A stretch of DNA of 64,000 nucleotides. Origin: Deferribacteres bacterium (GTDB lineage Bacteria; Zhuqueibacterota; Zhuqueibacteria; Zhuqueibacterales; Geothermadaptataceae). Position 1 is the first letter of the stretch. Every line of letters starts with the position of its first letter. The position numbers and the translations under genes are program-made. Where the stretch lies: NCBI GenBank assembly GCA_020633675.1, contig JACKDE010000001.1, positions 992,001-1,056,000 of the forward strand. Reading direction: 5' to 3'. This document shows, one piece after another, positions 1 through 8,213 of the stretch. The notes under the pieces were generated by a model. It saw only the letters and a list, made by a program, of their open reading frames with translations. It had not been told where the DNA came from and ran no database searches.

Positions 1-11
1 GGAGTTTCTCA

Positions 12-344
12 ATGAAAGTCACGATTACCAAGAAAGACGTTGCGAAAAAAACGGCGAAACTGGTGAACGAAAAGATCTACTTGACTGAGAAAATAGTTGA
101 CGGGGTTTTTACAGCCTTGCGGGAGTTCATGGAAGAAGCCGATCCGGAGATTCGCATCGAAATTCGGGATTTTGGCGTTTTTGAAGTTAAAACCACCAAG
201 CCAAAACCCAAAGCGCGCAATCCGAAAACGGGTGAGATTATCTATGTGCCTGCCCGACGCAAAACCCACTTTAAAGCTGGCAAGCTCCTCAAAGAGGTGC
301 TAAAGCAGCCACTGGCTAAGGATTCGACCGGCGCGAACGGTTGA
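12..344 (+). CDS. HU/IHF-family DNA-binding protein
   Basis: A 110-residue small nucleoid protein of the HU/IHF family, which binds and bends DNA as a dimer. The C-terminal half carries the family hallmark RNPKTGEIIYVPARR (about residues 69-83), the beta-arm that inserts into the minor groove, followed by the FKAGK helix start. Length is about 15-20 residues above a minimal HU because of a short polar tail. GGAG at 1-4 lies seven bases before the ATG and fits a ribosome binding site, so the start is credible although the promoter is outside the window. The stop overlaps the TTG of an alternative start for the following ruvX-like gene. HU versus IHF subunit cannot be decided from sequence alone. 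Confidence 0.93.
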   Translation: MKVTITKKDVAKKTAKLVNEKIYLTEKIVDGVFTALREFMEEADPEIRIEIRDFGVFEVKTTKPKPKARNPKTGEIIYVPARRKTHFKAGKLLKEVLKQPLAKDSTGANG

Positions 345-358
345 GCATTCAGGAAAGT

Positions 359-811
359 ATGAACATCAATCAAACGGTTCGTATTCCCTTTGCAGGTCGA
401 ATCCTTGCAATCGATTATGGTAGCAAGCGCGTTGGGCTGGCGGTAAGCGATGCGCTGCAAATGACAGCCAATGCCTTTGATACCAAAATGGTCAAAGCTG
501 GTATGGGCAAGCTTTTCGAAGAGATTGCAGCGATTTGTCAGCAAAACAGTGTCGTTGGTATTGTCGTTGGAAAGCCGCTGAATATGGATGGGAGCGAAGG
601 AGACATGATCAAGCGTGTCAGGAAATTTGTTGAAGGACTGACACAACACCTCAGCCTGCCAATTGTGCTATGGGATGAGCGTTTGACCTCAATTCAGGCA
701 CAAAATGCCATCCGTGCTTATGGCAAGAAACCCTCACAAAATAAAGCCGCGATCGATAAGTTAGCGGCAACTTTTTTATTGCAAAGCTTTTTGGATAGCC
801 GAAGCAGATGA
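359..811 (+). CDS. ruvX: Holliday junction resolvase-like / pre-16S rRNA nuclease YqgF (RuvX)
   Basis: YqgF/RuvX is an RNase H-fold nuclease implicated in 5' maturation of 16S rRNA. The N-terminal beta strand ILAIDYGSKRVGLAVSD carries the first catalytic Asp, VVGKPLNMDGSEG is the central family motif, and WDERLTS followed by DKLAATFLLQSFLD supplies the C-terminal acidic residues. From the ATG at 359 the protein is 150 residues, slightly longer than usual. An in-frame TTG at 341 would overlap the HU stop codon and add six residues; no good Shine-Dalgarno supports either start, so the start is uncertain. The stop overlaps the next gene by four bases (ATGA), implying translational coupling. Confidence 0.9.
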   Translation: MNINQTVRIPFAGRILAIDYGSKRVGLAVSDALQMTANAFDTKMVKAGMGKLFEEIAAICQQNSVVGIVVGKPLNMDGSEGDMIKRVRKFVEGLTQHLSLPIVLWDERLTSIQAQNAIRAYGKKPSQNKAAIDKLAATFLLQSFLDSRSR

Positions 812-1830
812 ATGAGCAAAAAAAAATCAAAATCGGAATCGTTGGTGCCGGGCATATCGCTCAGGTTGTGCATATTCCGATTTGGAAAACAATCGCGGAC
901 GCCGAAGTCGTGGCGGTTTGTGACAAGATAAAAGCCAAGGCCAGGTGGGTGGCTGAAAAGCTGCACATAGATCGTTATTATGGTGACCTGGATGAAATGC
1001 TGAAATCCGATGACATCGATGCCGTCGATATTTGCACGGAAACGGCTTCGCACAAAGAATTGGCAGTTGCAGCACTCTCGGCAGGCAAGCATGTGCTGGT
1101 GGAGAAACCGATGGCGCGGACCTATCAGGAAGCGAAAGCCATGGTGGACGCGGCAAGAAAATATGAACGTCACCTCATGGTGGCCATGAATGTGCGCTTT
1201 CGCCGCGATGCGATCACGCTAAAATCCTTTGTGGATGGCAATGAGTTGGGTGATATTATTTACGCTAAAAGCGGCTGGGTGAGTCGACGCAATTTTAGCA
1301 AAATAACGGATCGCTGGCTCTATAACCGAGAAATTTCCGGCGGCGGTGTGCTTATGGACCTTGGAATTCAAATGCTGGATGCCGCATCCTGGCTGTTAGG
1401 CGATTTGCAGCCGGTATCCGTTAAAGCTGTCACTTTTCATCGTGTGCCAAATCTTTCCGTAGAAGATAGCGCCATCTGTATGTTGCAATATGAGAGCGGC
1501 ACTGTGCTTTCGCTTGAAGTGAGCTGGACTATTATGACAGAGAAGGACTTGCTTTACGTCAATCTATACGGCACAGAAGGCACAGCTCTGATCAATCCGC
1601 TCAGAGTTTACAAAAGTATACGCGGCAAAATGGTCAACATCACCCCATCTACAGACGAAGGTGCAAATATTCGCTACCGACGTTCCTACAAAAATGAACT
1701 TCGTCACTTTGTGGCTTGTTTAAATAAAAACATCCCAATGCAGGCCGATGCAGCTGAAGTTGCTGAGCGTCTCAGGATTTTGGAAGCACTTTATCGTTCC
1801 GCTGAAGCAGGGAAGGAAATCACGCTTTAG
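808..1830 (+). CDS. Gfo/Idh/MocA-family NAD(P)-dependent oxidoreductase
   Basis: A 340-residue sugar-type dehydrogenase. The N-terminal Rossmann fold begins KIGIVGAGHIAQVVHIP (GxGxxA dinucleotide site, residues about 8-24), and EKPMARTYQEA around residue 98 contains the conserved EKP Lys used in catalysis. The C-terminal half is the usual alpha/beta substrate domain with GGGVLMDLGIQMLDAASWLLG. Families of this type oxidise or reduce sugars, inositols or related polyols; the substrate here cannot be predicted. The start overlaps the ruvX stop. No signal peptide, so cytoplasmic. Confidence 0.9.
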   Translation: MNEQKKIKIGIVGAGHIAQVVHIPIWKTIADAEVVAVCDKIKAKARWVAEKLHIDRYYGDLDEMLKSDDIDAVDICTETASHKELAVAALSAGKHVLVEKPMARTYQEAKAMVDAARKYERHLMVAMNVRFRRDAITLKSFVDGNELGDIIYAKSGWVSRRNFSKITDRWLYNREISGGGVLMDLGIQMLDAASWLLGDLQPVSVKAVTFHRVPNLSVEDSAICMLQYESGTVLSLEVSWTIMTEKDLLYVNLYGTEGTALINPLRVYKSIRGKMVNITPSTDEGANIRYRRSYKNELRHFVACLNKNIPMQADAAEVAERLRILEALYRSAEAGKEITL

Positions 1831-1928
1831 CCGGTTGCTGTGTACAGGCTGTCCTCTGATGTGGCTCAACGAGCATTGTGTGACTTGTGGGCCCTGCAAT
1901 TTTTTGTTCCAAAAATCATTTAACGAGT

Positions 1929-1954
1929 AAAATGAGCATCTAAAGTGCTCATTT
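1929..1954 (+). other. stem-loop in the leader of the PorV-like gene
   Basis: Inverted repeat AAATGAGCA (1930-1938) / TGCTCATTT (1946-1954) with a seven-base loop, ending 11 bases before the next ATG. The run of T after the stem is only three long, so it is a weak terminator at best on the + strand. The following gene has no recognisable Shine-Dalgarno, so the hairpin might instead affect its translation. Confidence 0.4.
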
Positions 1955-1965
1955 AGATATTATAT

Positions 1966-2997
1966 ATGTCCCGTAAGTATCCGCTTTTTCTTATACTTAT
2001 ATTCATCGCGCTGAGTGGGCAGGAACTGCTTGCACAGCAAAATGTGTTTTTGCCGATGCATGCCTCCCGGATTCGAGCAGTTGGAATTGCGGGTGCCTAT
2101 CAGGCTGTCTATGACGATTTGGCGGCACTGTCCTATAATCCGGCGAGCTATTCAGTCTACCGTGATGCAAAGGATTTTCGTATCACGTTTTTTTTGACGC
2201 CGGCAGCTCCAATGATCATCTATCGTAACCCGGACAGGTTTTATGCTCGCCCGGCTCGACAAGGTGAAAAAAACTTTGCAGCGATCTTTTCGTTGTTTAA
2301 AGCGATTAACTTTACCTACAAAGATCTCGATTTTGGCTTTGTCTTTGGTGAGCCGATCTTTTCAACACAGGAGCTCTTGCAGGCAAAGCAGGCCTTGCAT
2401 TTAAATCATGTCTACAACAATCATTATCATACCGCTGCTTTGCATTTGCGTCTCGCGGAACAGGTATCGCTGGGTGTGAGCTTGTATCTGAACTATTTTG
2501 AACCGGAGCATGGACAGCGCGATTGGGCGCTCTCGGCCAGCTATGGGGTGATTTTGCAGCCAAATGACTATTTAAGAGTAGGCGTGAGTTTGTTCTCAGC
2601 TGCTGCAAAATTGCCCCGCAATTACGAATTTATTGACCAGAAATACAACGATGCTTTGGGGCTGGGCCTGGCTGTGCAGGCTCCGTGGCGCATGCAATTC
2701 AGCTTCGATGTGCGAAACCTGACCGTCAATCAGGATGTCGTCGGGGAGCGGCTGCTGGCCGGTGTCGAGCAGCAGATTCTGGGACACATCGCTGTGCGTG
2801 CTGGGCTGCAGTATCACACAAATGATCAGCATTTCGCCCAAACGTTCGGTCTTGGTTTGCTCAATCTTAGCCGATTTCGCGGCGATCGTGATCAGTTCAA
2901 GCACACGGAATATGCGGTTAACTATGCGTTGGTTCGAAAAAAACTCTTTGAAGAGCTGTATTTCATCCATGCATTCAGTTTACAGGTGAGAATTTAA
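1966..2997 (+). CDS. PorV/PorQ-like outer-membrane beta-barrel protein
   Basis: A 343-residue exported protein. Residues 1-24 form a Sec signal (hydrophobic LILIFIALSG, cleavage near LLAQ-QN). The mature N-terminus PMHASRIRAVGIAGAYQAVYDDLAALSYNPASY matches the pattern at the start of PorV/PorQ and UPF0164-type barrels (a small plug helix with A-G-A--A--D----YNPA), and the rest alternates polar and aromatic beta strands such as LGLGLAVQAPWRMQFSFDVRN and VRAGLQYHTND. These barrels occur in FCB bacteria, some in type IX secretion. A transport or secretion role is an inference. No Shine-Dalgarno is evident before the ATG, which is preceded by a hairpin. Confidence 0.75.
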   Translation: MSRKYPLFLILIFIALSGQELLAQQNVFLPMHASRIRAVGIAGAYQAVYDDLAALSYNPASYSVYRDAKDFRITFFLTPAAPMIIYRNPDRFYARPARQGEKNFAAIFSLFKAINFTYKDLDFGFVFGEPIFSTQELLQAKQALHLNHVYNNHYHTAALHLRLAEQVSLGVSLYLNYFEPEHGQRDWALSASYGVILQPNDYLRVGVSLFSAAAKLPRNYEFIDQKYNDALGLGLAVQAPWRMQFSFDVRNLTVNQDVVGERLLAGVEQQILGHIAVRAGLQYHTNDQHFAQTFGLGLLNLSRFRGDRDQFKHTEYAVNYALVRKKLFEELYFIHAFSLQVRI

Positions 2998-3115
2998 ACA
3001 AGACAAAAGACGGTTTTAGTCGTCTTAGCTATCAGCATTGATTCGCATCGCGATATTCAATGCCAGCTTACTCGGCTTGCCCTCTCGTTCTTGGCGATAA
3101 TCGATTCGGAAAGAA

Positions 3116-3784
3116 ATGATCCAATTCGGGAAGCTTCTGTCGCTGTTTATTGTTTGCAATCTTGCATTGCAAAATTCGGTTGTTCTCGCACAAGGTGAGC
3201 AGCAAGATAATCAGACTTTCCTTGAAAATTGTATCATTGAATCAATACAAGGATTGTTGGACACCCTGGAGACAACTGACGGCGGGGATATTTTGCTCGC
3301 TGTTACTGCCAGCAATAGTCGCGAACCAGCTTCAAGATTCCTTGAAGATATTCTGCTTCAGCGCCTTGTACAGGCTGGCTATCAGGTTTTCTTGAACCGA
3401 AATCAGAGTTCTGCGTCCTTCGATAGTTTGATGGATGCCAGAGACGTCCTATCCCTTGAATTGGTTTTAGACAAGTGGCTGCTCTCCGCAAGTCGCCGCG
3501 AGAATAACAAGACAGGCGGTATCGAGCAGGTTTTTCGAATGCAGCTGCGCTATCGGCTAATCGCAGAAGGGAGCAGAGTTTTGTCGGCAAACAACATTGC
3601 CGGGCAAAAAATCCGAAATTTTCGAGATATCGATGCTTTTCGTGCAGCGCAAGCGGGACAACCTGCGTTTGCACAAGCCGATGCGCCAATCGATTTGGAA
3701 AAGAACAGCCTTATAAATACGATAATCATTTCAGGAATAACCGGACTTACGGTGTTTTTGATTTATTCCTTGAGAAGTCAATGA
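3116..3784 (+). CDS. exported hypothetical protein with C-terminal membrane anchor
   Basis: Function not recognised. The 222-residue product starts with a signal-like segment (LLSLFIVCNLALQNSVVLAQ, cleavage expected near residue 25) and ends with a hydrophobic helix (IIISGITGLTVFLIYSL) followed by RSQ, giving a periplasmic protein anchored at its C-terminus. The body (residues 60-170) alternates strands and helices, with FLEDILLQRLVQAGYQVFLN and ARDVLSLELVLDKWLL; this vaguely resembles FlgO/CsgG-type periplasmic domains, but that is only an impression. It lies 19 bases upstream of bamD with the same orientation and may share its transcript, suggesting an envelope role. Confidence 0.7.
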   Translation: MIQFGKLLSLFIVCNLALQNSVVLAQGEQQDNQTFLENCIIESIQGLLDTLETTDGGDILLAVTASNSREPASRFLEDILLQRLVQAGYQVFLNRNQSSASFDSLMDARDVLSLELVLDKWLLSASRRENNKTGGIEQVFRMQLRYRLIAEGSRVLSANNIAGQKIRNFRDIDAFRAAQAGQPAFAQADAPIDLEKNSLINTIIISGITGLTVFLIYSLRSQ

Positions 3785-3803
3785 ACGGAGAACCCACTTA
3801 ACC

Positions 3804-4604
3804 ATGCGAAAATCGCTTATGATTTTGTTTGTGCTTGCAGCAGCGCTTTTAACAGTAAGCTGCGGCGGGCGCATAAAAACGGCAAGAATGCCACTTGACG
3901 AACGATTTGCCTATGCAAAAGGATTGTATGAAAAGGGCAAATACTTTGATGCAAAAACGCAGTTTCAAATTTTGATTCTGAACAATCCGGGGAGTCGCAT
4001 CGTCGATCAAGCGCAGTACTATTTTGCTGACTGCTATTATCAGCAAAATGAGTACATCACTGCCGCCGCGGAGTTTGAAAAGCTGATCTCGCTTTATCCT
4101 CGCAGCGAATTCGTCGATGATGCACAATATAAAATATGCTTAGCATATTTCGAGCTATCACCCAATTCTGCATTGGATCAAAAATATACGTATAGCGCGA
4201 TCGATGCGCTGCAGCAGTTGCTGGAAGAGTATCCACAAAGCGACTATGTCCCCGAGGCCACCCAAAAGTTACAGGAGTTGCGAAACAAACTGGCCAAGAA
4301 AGAGTTTGACGCCGCTGAACAATATCGCAAACTTGGCTATTACCAGTCAGCCATTATTTCCTATGATGAAGTGCTACGCAGTTTTTTCGACACCAAATAT
4401 GCCGAGCCAGCTTATTTTTGGAAGGCTCGCGCTCAGTTCAAAGGTAAAAATTTCGATGAAGCCCGTTCGACGCTGCAAACACTGTTGGCGAAATTTCCCA
4501 ACACGACATTTAAGCAAAACATTAAAGAGCTGGCAAATCAAATTGAGCAAGGTGTTCGCGAAAAGGAAGCTGCTTCCGCCAGCAACGACAGCAATAAATT
4601 GTAG
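3804..4604 (+). CDS. bamD: BamD-like outer-membrane assembly lipoprotein
   Basis: A 266-residue TPR lipoprotein of the BamD/ComL type, which helps the BAM complex insert beta-barrels into the outer membrane. The signal peptide MILFVLAAALLTVSC ends in a lipobox with the Cys near residue 21. TPR-like repeats follow: YAKGLYEKGKYFDAKTQFQILILNNPGS, QAQYYFADCYYQQNEYITAAAEFEKLISLYP, and a later pair around KARAQFKGKNFDEARSTLQTLLAKFP. Length matches the family (about 240-280). It sits 11 bases before nadD, suggesting a shared transcript. Ordinary in all visible respects. Confidence 0.88.
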   Translation: MRKSLMILFVLAAALLTVSCGGRIKTARMPLDERFAYAKGLYEKGKYFDAKTQFQILILNNPGSRIVDQAQYYFADCYYQQNEYITAAAEFEKLISLYPRSEFVDDAQYKICLAYFELSPNSALDQKYTYSAIDALQQLLEEYPQSDYVPEATQKLQELRNKLAKKEFDAAEQYRKLGYYQSAIISYDEVLRSFFDTKYAEPAYFWKARAQFKGKNFDEARSTLQTLLAKFPNTTFKQNIKELANQIEQGVREKEAASASNDSNKL

Positions 4605-4615
4605 AGAATAGCGAT

Positions 4616-5218
4616 TTGGCCACTAAAAAGAAACGTATCGGCATCTTTGGTGGGACCTTCGATCCAATTCACGTTGGCCATCTCATTATCGCTGAAATTG
4701 CTCTCAGTGAACTTCGGCTCGATTCAATTTTGTTCATACCGGCCGCTTCGCCACCTCACAAGCTTGGCCGGTCGCTATCTGATCCGGCAATCCGCAAACG
4801 CCTTGTAGCAGCAGCCATTGCCGAAAATCCGCAGTTCAAATTATCTGAAATCGAGCTGAACCGGCCTGATGTCAGCTACATGGTGGATACACTCTCCGAG
4901 CTGATCGCCGATCCCGAATACCGGTCGGCCGAATTGTTCCTTATTATCGGGGCGGACAATTACATTACCTTCCAAAACTGGCGGGACTACAAGCGTATTC
5001 TGACAATGGCTAAACTTGCCGTCTACCCGCGCATTGAAGCGGATGTTTCGCAAATGAGCGATGATCTCCAATGCCAAACAATCTTTTTTCATGCTCCGCG
5101 AATGGAAATTTCCTCATCACATATCCGCGATTTGGTTGCTCAGAACCGAGCGGTTTCCTATCTGGTTCCGAAAGGGGTGGAGCTGTTGATTCGGGAACTA
5201 AACCTGTACCGCAAATAG
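4616..5218 (+). CDS. nadD: nicotinate-nucleotide adenylyltransferase
   Basis: NadD adenylates nicotinate mononucleotide with ATP to give deamido-NAD, the penultimate step of NAD synthesis. The nucleotidyltransferase signature GIFGGTFDPIHVGHL (residues 9-23, with HxGH) and the C-terminal ISSTxIR-like motif MEISSSHIRDLV are both present, and LFLIIGADNYITFQNW is the substrate-binding segment. Length 200 is normal. The start is TTG; no in-frame ATG precedes the signature, so the non-ATG start is forced. It follows bamD by 11 bases. Confidence 0.95.
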   Translation: MATKKKRIGIFGGTFDPIHVGHLIIAEIALSELRLDSILFIPAASPPHKLGRSLSDPAIRKRLVAAAIAENPQFKLSEIELNRPDVSYMVDTLSELIADPEYRSAELFLIIGADNYITFQNWRDYKRILTMAKLAVYPRIEADVSQMSDDLQCQTIFFHAPRMEISSSHIRDLVAQNRAVSYLVPKGVELLIRELNLYRK

Positions 5219-5399
5219 AGCGCATTGTCTGTAAAAACTGCCTGTTTCACTGCTATAAAATGCTTGCTTTTGAAAAGGTGATGATTTATTTTCCAACTCA
5301 ATTTTTGAGCAAGTTTGCAGGTTTGTTTTTACAGGCACTTATGGCCACACCCCGCAAGGAAATCAATCGAACTATCGATCAGAAAGTCTGGCAAGCTCT

Positions 5400-6515
5400 T
5401 TGAAAGTCCTTCAAGTTTGTACATCCAGAAGCTGGGGCGGCATGGAAATGCATGTCGCAGACCTCGCCGAAGCGTTGTCGCGGAAAGCGATTCGCTGTGA
5501 GGCGATCTGTTCGCCTGCTTCCCGGCTGGATGAGCGCTTGCGCGAAAAGGACATACATACACATACGATCAAGTCCGGCGGTTATGTAAGACCGATCGCG
5601 ATGATGAAAGCGGTTGCCATCCTGCAAAAAACGATTCCGGATGCGATTCATGTGCACTATTCAAAAGATTTATGGTGGTTGATTCCGGCGCTTTTGTTCT
5701 ATAAAAAGATACCTGTCTTGCTGAGCAAGCACATCGGCACACAAAAGCCGAAACGCGATTTTTTGCACCGTTTTCTGTATACGCGTTTGCGATTTATCAT
5801 TGCGATCTCAAACGTGATTCGCGAAAATATCATCGCAACGCATCCAATTCATGCTGAAAATGTGGTGGTTGTGCATCACGGCGTCAAGTTAGAACGCTAC
5901 AATCCGGAAATAATCGACCGTGCTGCACAGCGAAGACAACTCGGTTACGATGATAAGCAGCTTGTACTGGGCATTATCGGCAGGCTGCAGGCAAGCAAGG
6001 GCTATATTGAGTTTTTAGAAATGGCTGCGGCCATTCGCGCAGAGTACCCGAACGTACGCTTCCTGATGATCGGGGAAGCATCTCGTGGCGAAGATGACGA
6101 AGCCCAAAAAATTTTAAAAAAAATCGAAACCGCAAGGCTGTGGGATGTTGTTCAATGGTGCGGATTCCGACAGGATGTTCCTGAGATGCTGTCTGCGATG
6201 GATATATTCATCTTTCCATCGCATGCTGAAGCATTTGGTTTGGTGCTGATCGAAGCCATGTCCATGGCCAAACCGGTGATTTCAAGCAATTGTGATGGCG
6301 TACTTGATATCGTCGTGGATGGAGAGTGCGGATTGCTGACGCCGCCGAAAGATGTGCCCGCGCTAATCAGTGCGACAAAACTTCTCATCAATAATGAAGA
6401 ATTACGCACGAAATTCAGCCAAAATGCCCGGCAGCGCGCTGTAAAATATTTTGTTGATGAAAAAATGATACAAAAAATCCGCGAACTCTACGTGCAAGCA
6501 GTAAAGGAATTCTAA
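5400..6515 (+). CDS. GT4-family glycosyltransferase
   Basis: A 371-residue GT-B fold glycosyltransferase, probably transferring a sugar from a nucleotide donor to a lipid or polysaccharide acceptor at the cytoplasmic face of the membrane. The N-terminal acceptor domain begins VLQVCTSRSWGGMEMHVADLAEAL; the C-terminal donor domain contains GIIGRLQASKGYIEFL and the family E-x7-E motif in HAEAFGLVLIEAMSMAKPVI (about residue 275). The start is TTG at the first residue of the Rossmann strand; no ATG lies upstream in frame. Donor and acceptor cannot be predicted. No neighbouring polysaccharide cluster is seen. Confidence 0.9.
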   Translation: MKVLQVCTSRSWGGMEMHVADLAEALSRKAIRCEAICSPASRLDERLREKDIHTHTIKSGGYVRPIAMMKAVAILQKTIPDAIHVHYSKDLWWLIPALLFYKKIPVLLSKHIGTQKPKRDFLHRFLYTRLRFIIAISNVIRENIIATHPIHAENVVVVHHGVKLERYNPEIIDRAAQRRQLGYDDKQLVLGIIGRLQASKGYIEFLEMAAAIRAEYPNVRFLMIGEASRGEDDEAQKILKKIETARLWDVVQWCGFRQDVPEMLSAMDIFIFPSHAEAFGLVLIEAMSMAKPVISSNCDGVLDIVVDGECGLLTPPKDVPALISATKLLINNEELRTKFSQNARQRAVKYFVDEKMIQKIRELYVQAVKEF

Positions 6516-6585
6516 TTAGTCAAACAGCAGCTGTTTTCTGCTTTGCGGATTTATATGATATTAGAAACAAAAGGAGACAAGGGAT

Positions 6586-7173
6586 ATGAAGCTCAGGGTT
6601 AACCTTGAAGATGTTTCCAAAGATACACTTTTTAAAGGAAACATTGCGCAGTTGATGACTGTCGCCGGTGCGGGCTCATCACTCAATACAGATTCTTCGT
6701 TGGACAGTATAAAATTGCTCGATCTCAATGCATTAAACGAAGAAGATGACGATTGGAGCGAAGATGAATGGGATGAAGAAGAGTGGGATGAAGAAGATGA
6801 CGAAGATGAAGATGTGACCGACGAAGACGACAATGACGAAGCAGATGATGATGACGACGATGATGAAATCTTCGACGACGAAGAAGAACTGTTCGATGAT
6901 GACGATGATATTCTTGACGAAGACGAAGCTGATGACGAGATTTTCGACGAAGAATTTGACGACGATGATGACGACGACGATGAAGAAGATGATGACTGGG
7001 ACGATGAAGACTGGGATGATGACGACTGGGACGATGACGATGATGATGACGATGATGATGACGATGATGATGACGACGATTGGGATGAAGACGACGACGA
7101 TGAAGGTGACTACGACGACTGGCGCGATGACATGGACATGGATGACTGGAAAGATGACTCTTGGGAAGAGTGA
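6586..7173 (+). CDS. extremely Asp/Glu-rich low-complexity protein
   Basis: A 195-residue protein with a near-normal N-terminus (residues 1-50, MKLRVNLEDVSKDTLFKGN onward) followed by about 140 residues that are almost only Asp and Glu, punctuated by Trp in a repeating DDDW/DEDW pattern. One run holds 17 consecutive Asp (7030-7080). A good ribosome site (AAGGAG about 17 bases and AAGGG about 5 bases before the ATG) supports translation. GAT and GAC codons are interspersed, so it is not a simple trinucleotide microsatellite. There is no signal peptide, so it is probably cytoplasmic. Possible roles are binding of cations or basic proteins, but no function can be assigned. Confidence 0.8.
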   Translation: MKLRVNLEDVSKDTLFKGNIAQLMTVAGAGSSLNTDSSLDSIKLLDLNALNEEDDDWSEDEWDEEEWDEEDDEDEDVTDEDDNDEADDDDDDDEIFDDEEELFDDDDDILDEDEADDEIFDEEFDDDDDDDDEEDDDWDDEDWDDDDWDDDDDDDDDDDDDDDDDWDEDDDDEGDYDDWRDDMDMDDWKDDSWEE

Positions 7174-7212
7174 AAAGTCTCGGTCGTATTTTTGCTAAGA
7201 GGCTAACCTGTT

Positions 7213-7659
7213 TTGCAGGATAGAGAATTCCCACAAAACCCACGCATTGGCGTCGGTATTATTTTGATGATCGACAAAAAGTTGCTCTTGGCTAAAAGAA
7301 AAAATCCTCCCGCCGCGCAAAAATGGTCTTTGCCTGGAGGATTGGTTGAACTCGGAGAAACTGTCGAAGACGCAGTACGGCGCGAGGCGCTTGAAGAAAC
7401 CGGTTTGACAATTGAGGTGGGGAAGCTGCTTGAGGTTGTCGAGCTTATCGATAAGGCTGCTGAGGGAAATATTCGTTACCATTATATTTTGCTGGACTAT
7501 CTGGCATCGGCATCAGGTGGCACGCTAAAGGCTGGATCTGATGTTTCCGCGCTCAAGCTCTTTGATTGGCGTGATTTGCAGCAGCTTGAACTGCCTATCC
7601 TCACCCGGGAATTTATCGCACGGCATAAAAACCTGCTTTTCCCCACATCACAACACTGA
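7213..7659 (+). CDS. NUDIX hydrolase
   Basis: A 148-residue NUDIX pyrophosphohydrolase. The complete NUDIX box G-x5-E-x7-REALEETG is visible in GGLVELGETVEDAVRREALEETGL (about residues 38-60), and the strand GVGIILMIDKKLLLAKR before it is the usual fold start. The overall pattern resembles the ADP-ribose/8-oxo-dGTP/dihydroneopterin triphosphate group, but the substrate is not predictable. The start is TTG at 7213, 39 bases after the Asp-rich gene; no better start is in frame. Cytoplasmic. Confidence 0.9.
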   Translation: MQDREFPQNPRIGVGIILMIDKKLLLAKRKNPPAAQKWSLPGGLVELGETVEDAVRREALEETGLTIEVGKLLEVVELIDKAAEGNIRYHYILLDYLASASGGTLKAGSDVSALKLFDWRDLQQLELPILTREFIARHKNLLFPTSQH

Positions 7660-7703
7660 TCTTTCCGAAAAACCTGCTGGTACTTGAAAGAATTGGAGTA
7701 AAA

Positions 7704-8213
7704 ATGGCTGAATATGAAATTGAAAAGAATGGTGCGCGTCTGAAATTGCAGATGCAGCAAAAGTCTGATCATCAATTCGAAGCCATTTTTGAATCCGCTT
7801 CCTATTTGTCCGATCTGACCAAAATAAGCGAGCAGCATTATATGCTTCGACTGGATGGCAAGAACTTTGACATCTTAACACAGCGCGAAGGCAATACTCA
7901 AAATATACACGTAAATGGCAAGGCCGTATCGCTTTCGGTGCTCGATGCCAGAGCGCGTCAACTGCGTGAAATTTCCAGGAAACGTGGTAGCGGCAAGTCT
8001 GTTGATGAAATCAAGGCACCGATGCCCGGATTGGTTTTGCAGGTTCAGGTCAAAGAAGGCGACCACATTGAGGTGCATGACAGTCTGTTGGTCATAGAAG
8101 CGATGAAAATGGAAAACGAAATTCGCGCGACCGCGAAAGGCGTGGTAAAAAAGGTGAATGTGCGCGAAGGCCAGGCTGTTGATAAAGGTGCGCTTTTGCT
8201 GCGAATCGAATGA
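7704..8213 (+). CDS. biotin carboxyl carrier protein of an acyl-CoA carboxylase or decarboxylase
   Basis: A 169-residue protein whose last 75 residues are a biotinyl domain: APMPGLVLQVQVKEGDHIEV, then the biotinylation motif EAMKMEN with the modified Lys at residue 135, then the swinging-hairpin return strand VREGQAVDKGALLLRIE. The N-terminal 90 residues are beta-rich and resemble the linker domain found before the biotinyl domain in propionyl-CoA/methylcrotonyl-CoA-type carboxylases. No carboxylase or carboxyltransferase subunit is adjacent, so its partners must be elsewhere. AATTGGAG precedes the ATG. The stop overlaps the start of the racemase gene by four bases. Confidence 0.88.
   Translation: MAEYEIEKNGARLKLQMQQKSDHQFEAIFESASYLSDLTKISEQHYMLRLDGKNFDILTQREGNTQNIHVNGKAVSLSVLDARARQLREISRKRGSGKSVDEIKAPMPGLVLQVQVKEGDHIEVHDSLLVIEAMKMENEIRATAKGVVKKVNVREGQAVDKGALLLRIE

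Noticed and set aside
3007..3026. Hairpin AAGACG...CGTCTT after the PorV-like gene considered as a terminator
   Set aside because: Only six pairs and no T run; too weak to report as a terminator.
6725..7243. His/Arg-rich minus-strand open frame antisense to the Asp-rich gene
   Set aside because: It is a mirror of the GAT/GAC repeats (giving His and Arg codons). No ribosome site, and the plus-strand gene has a proper start and N-terminus.
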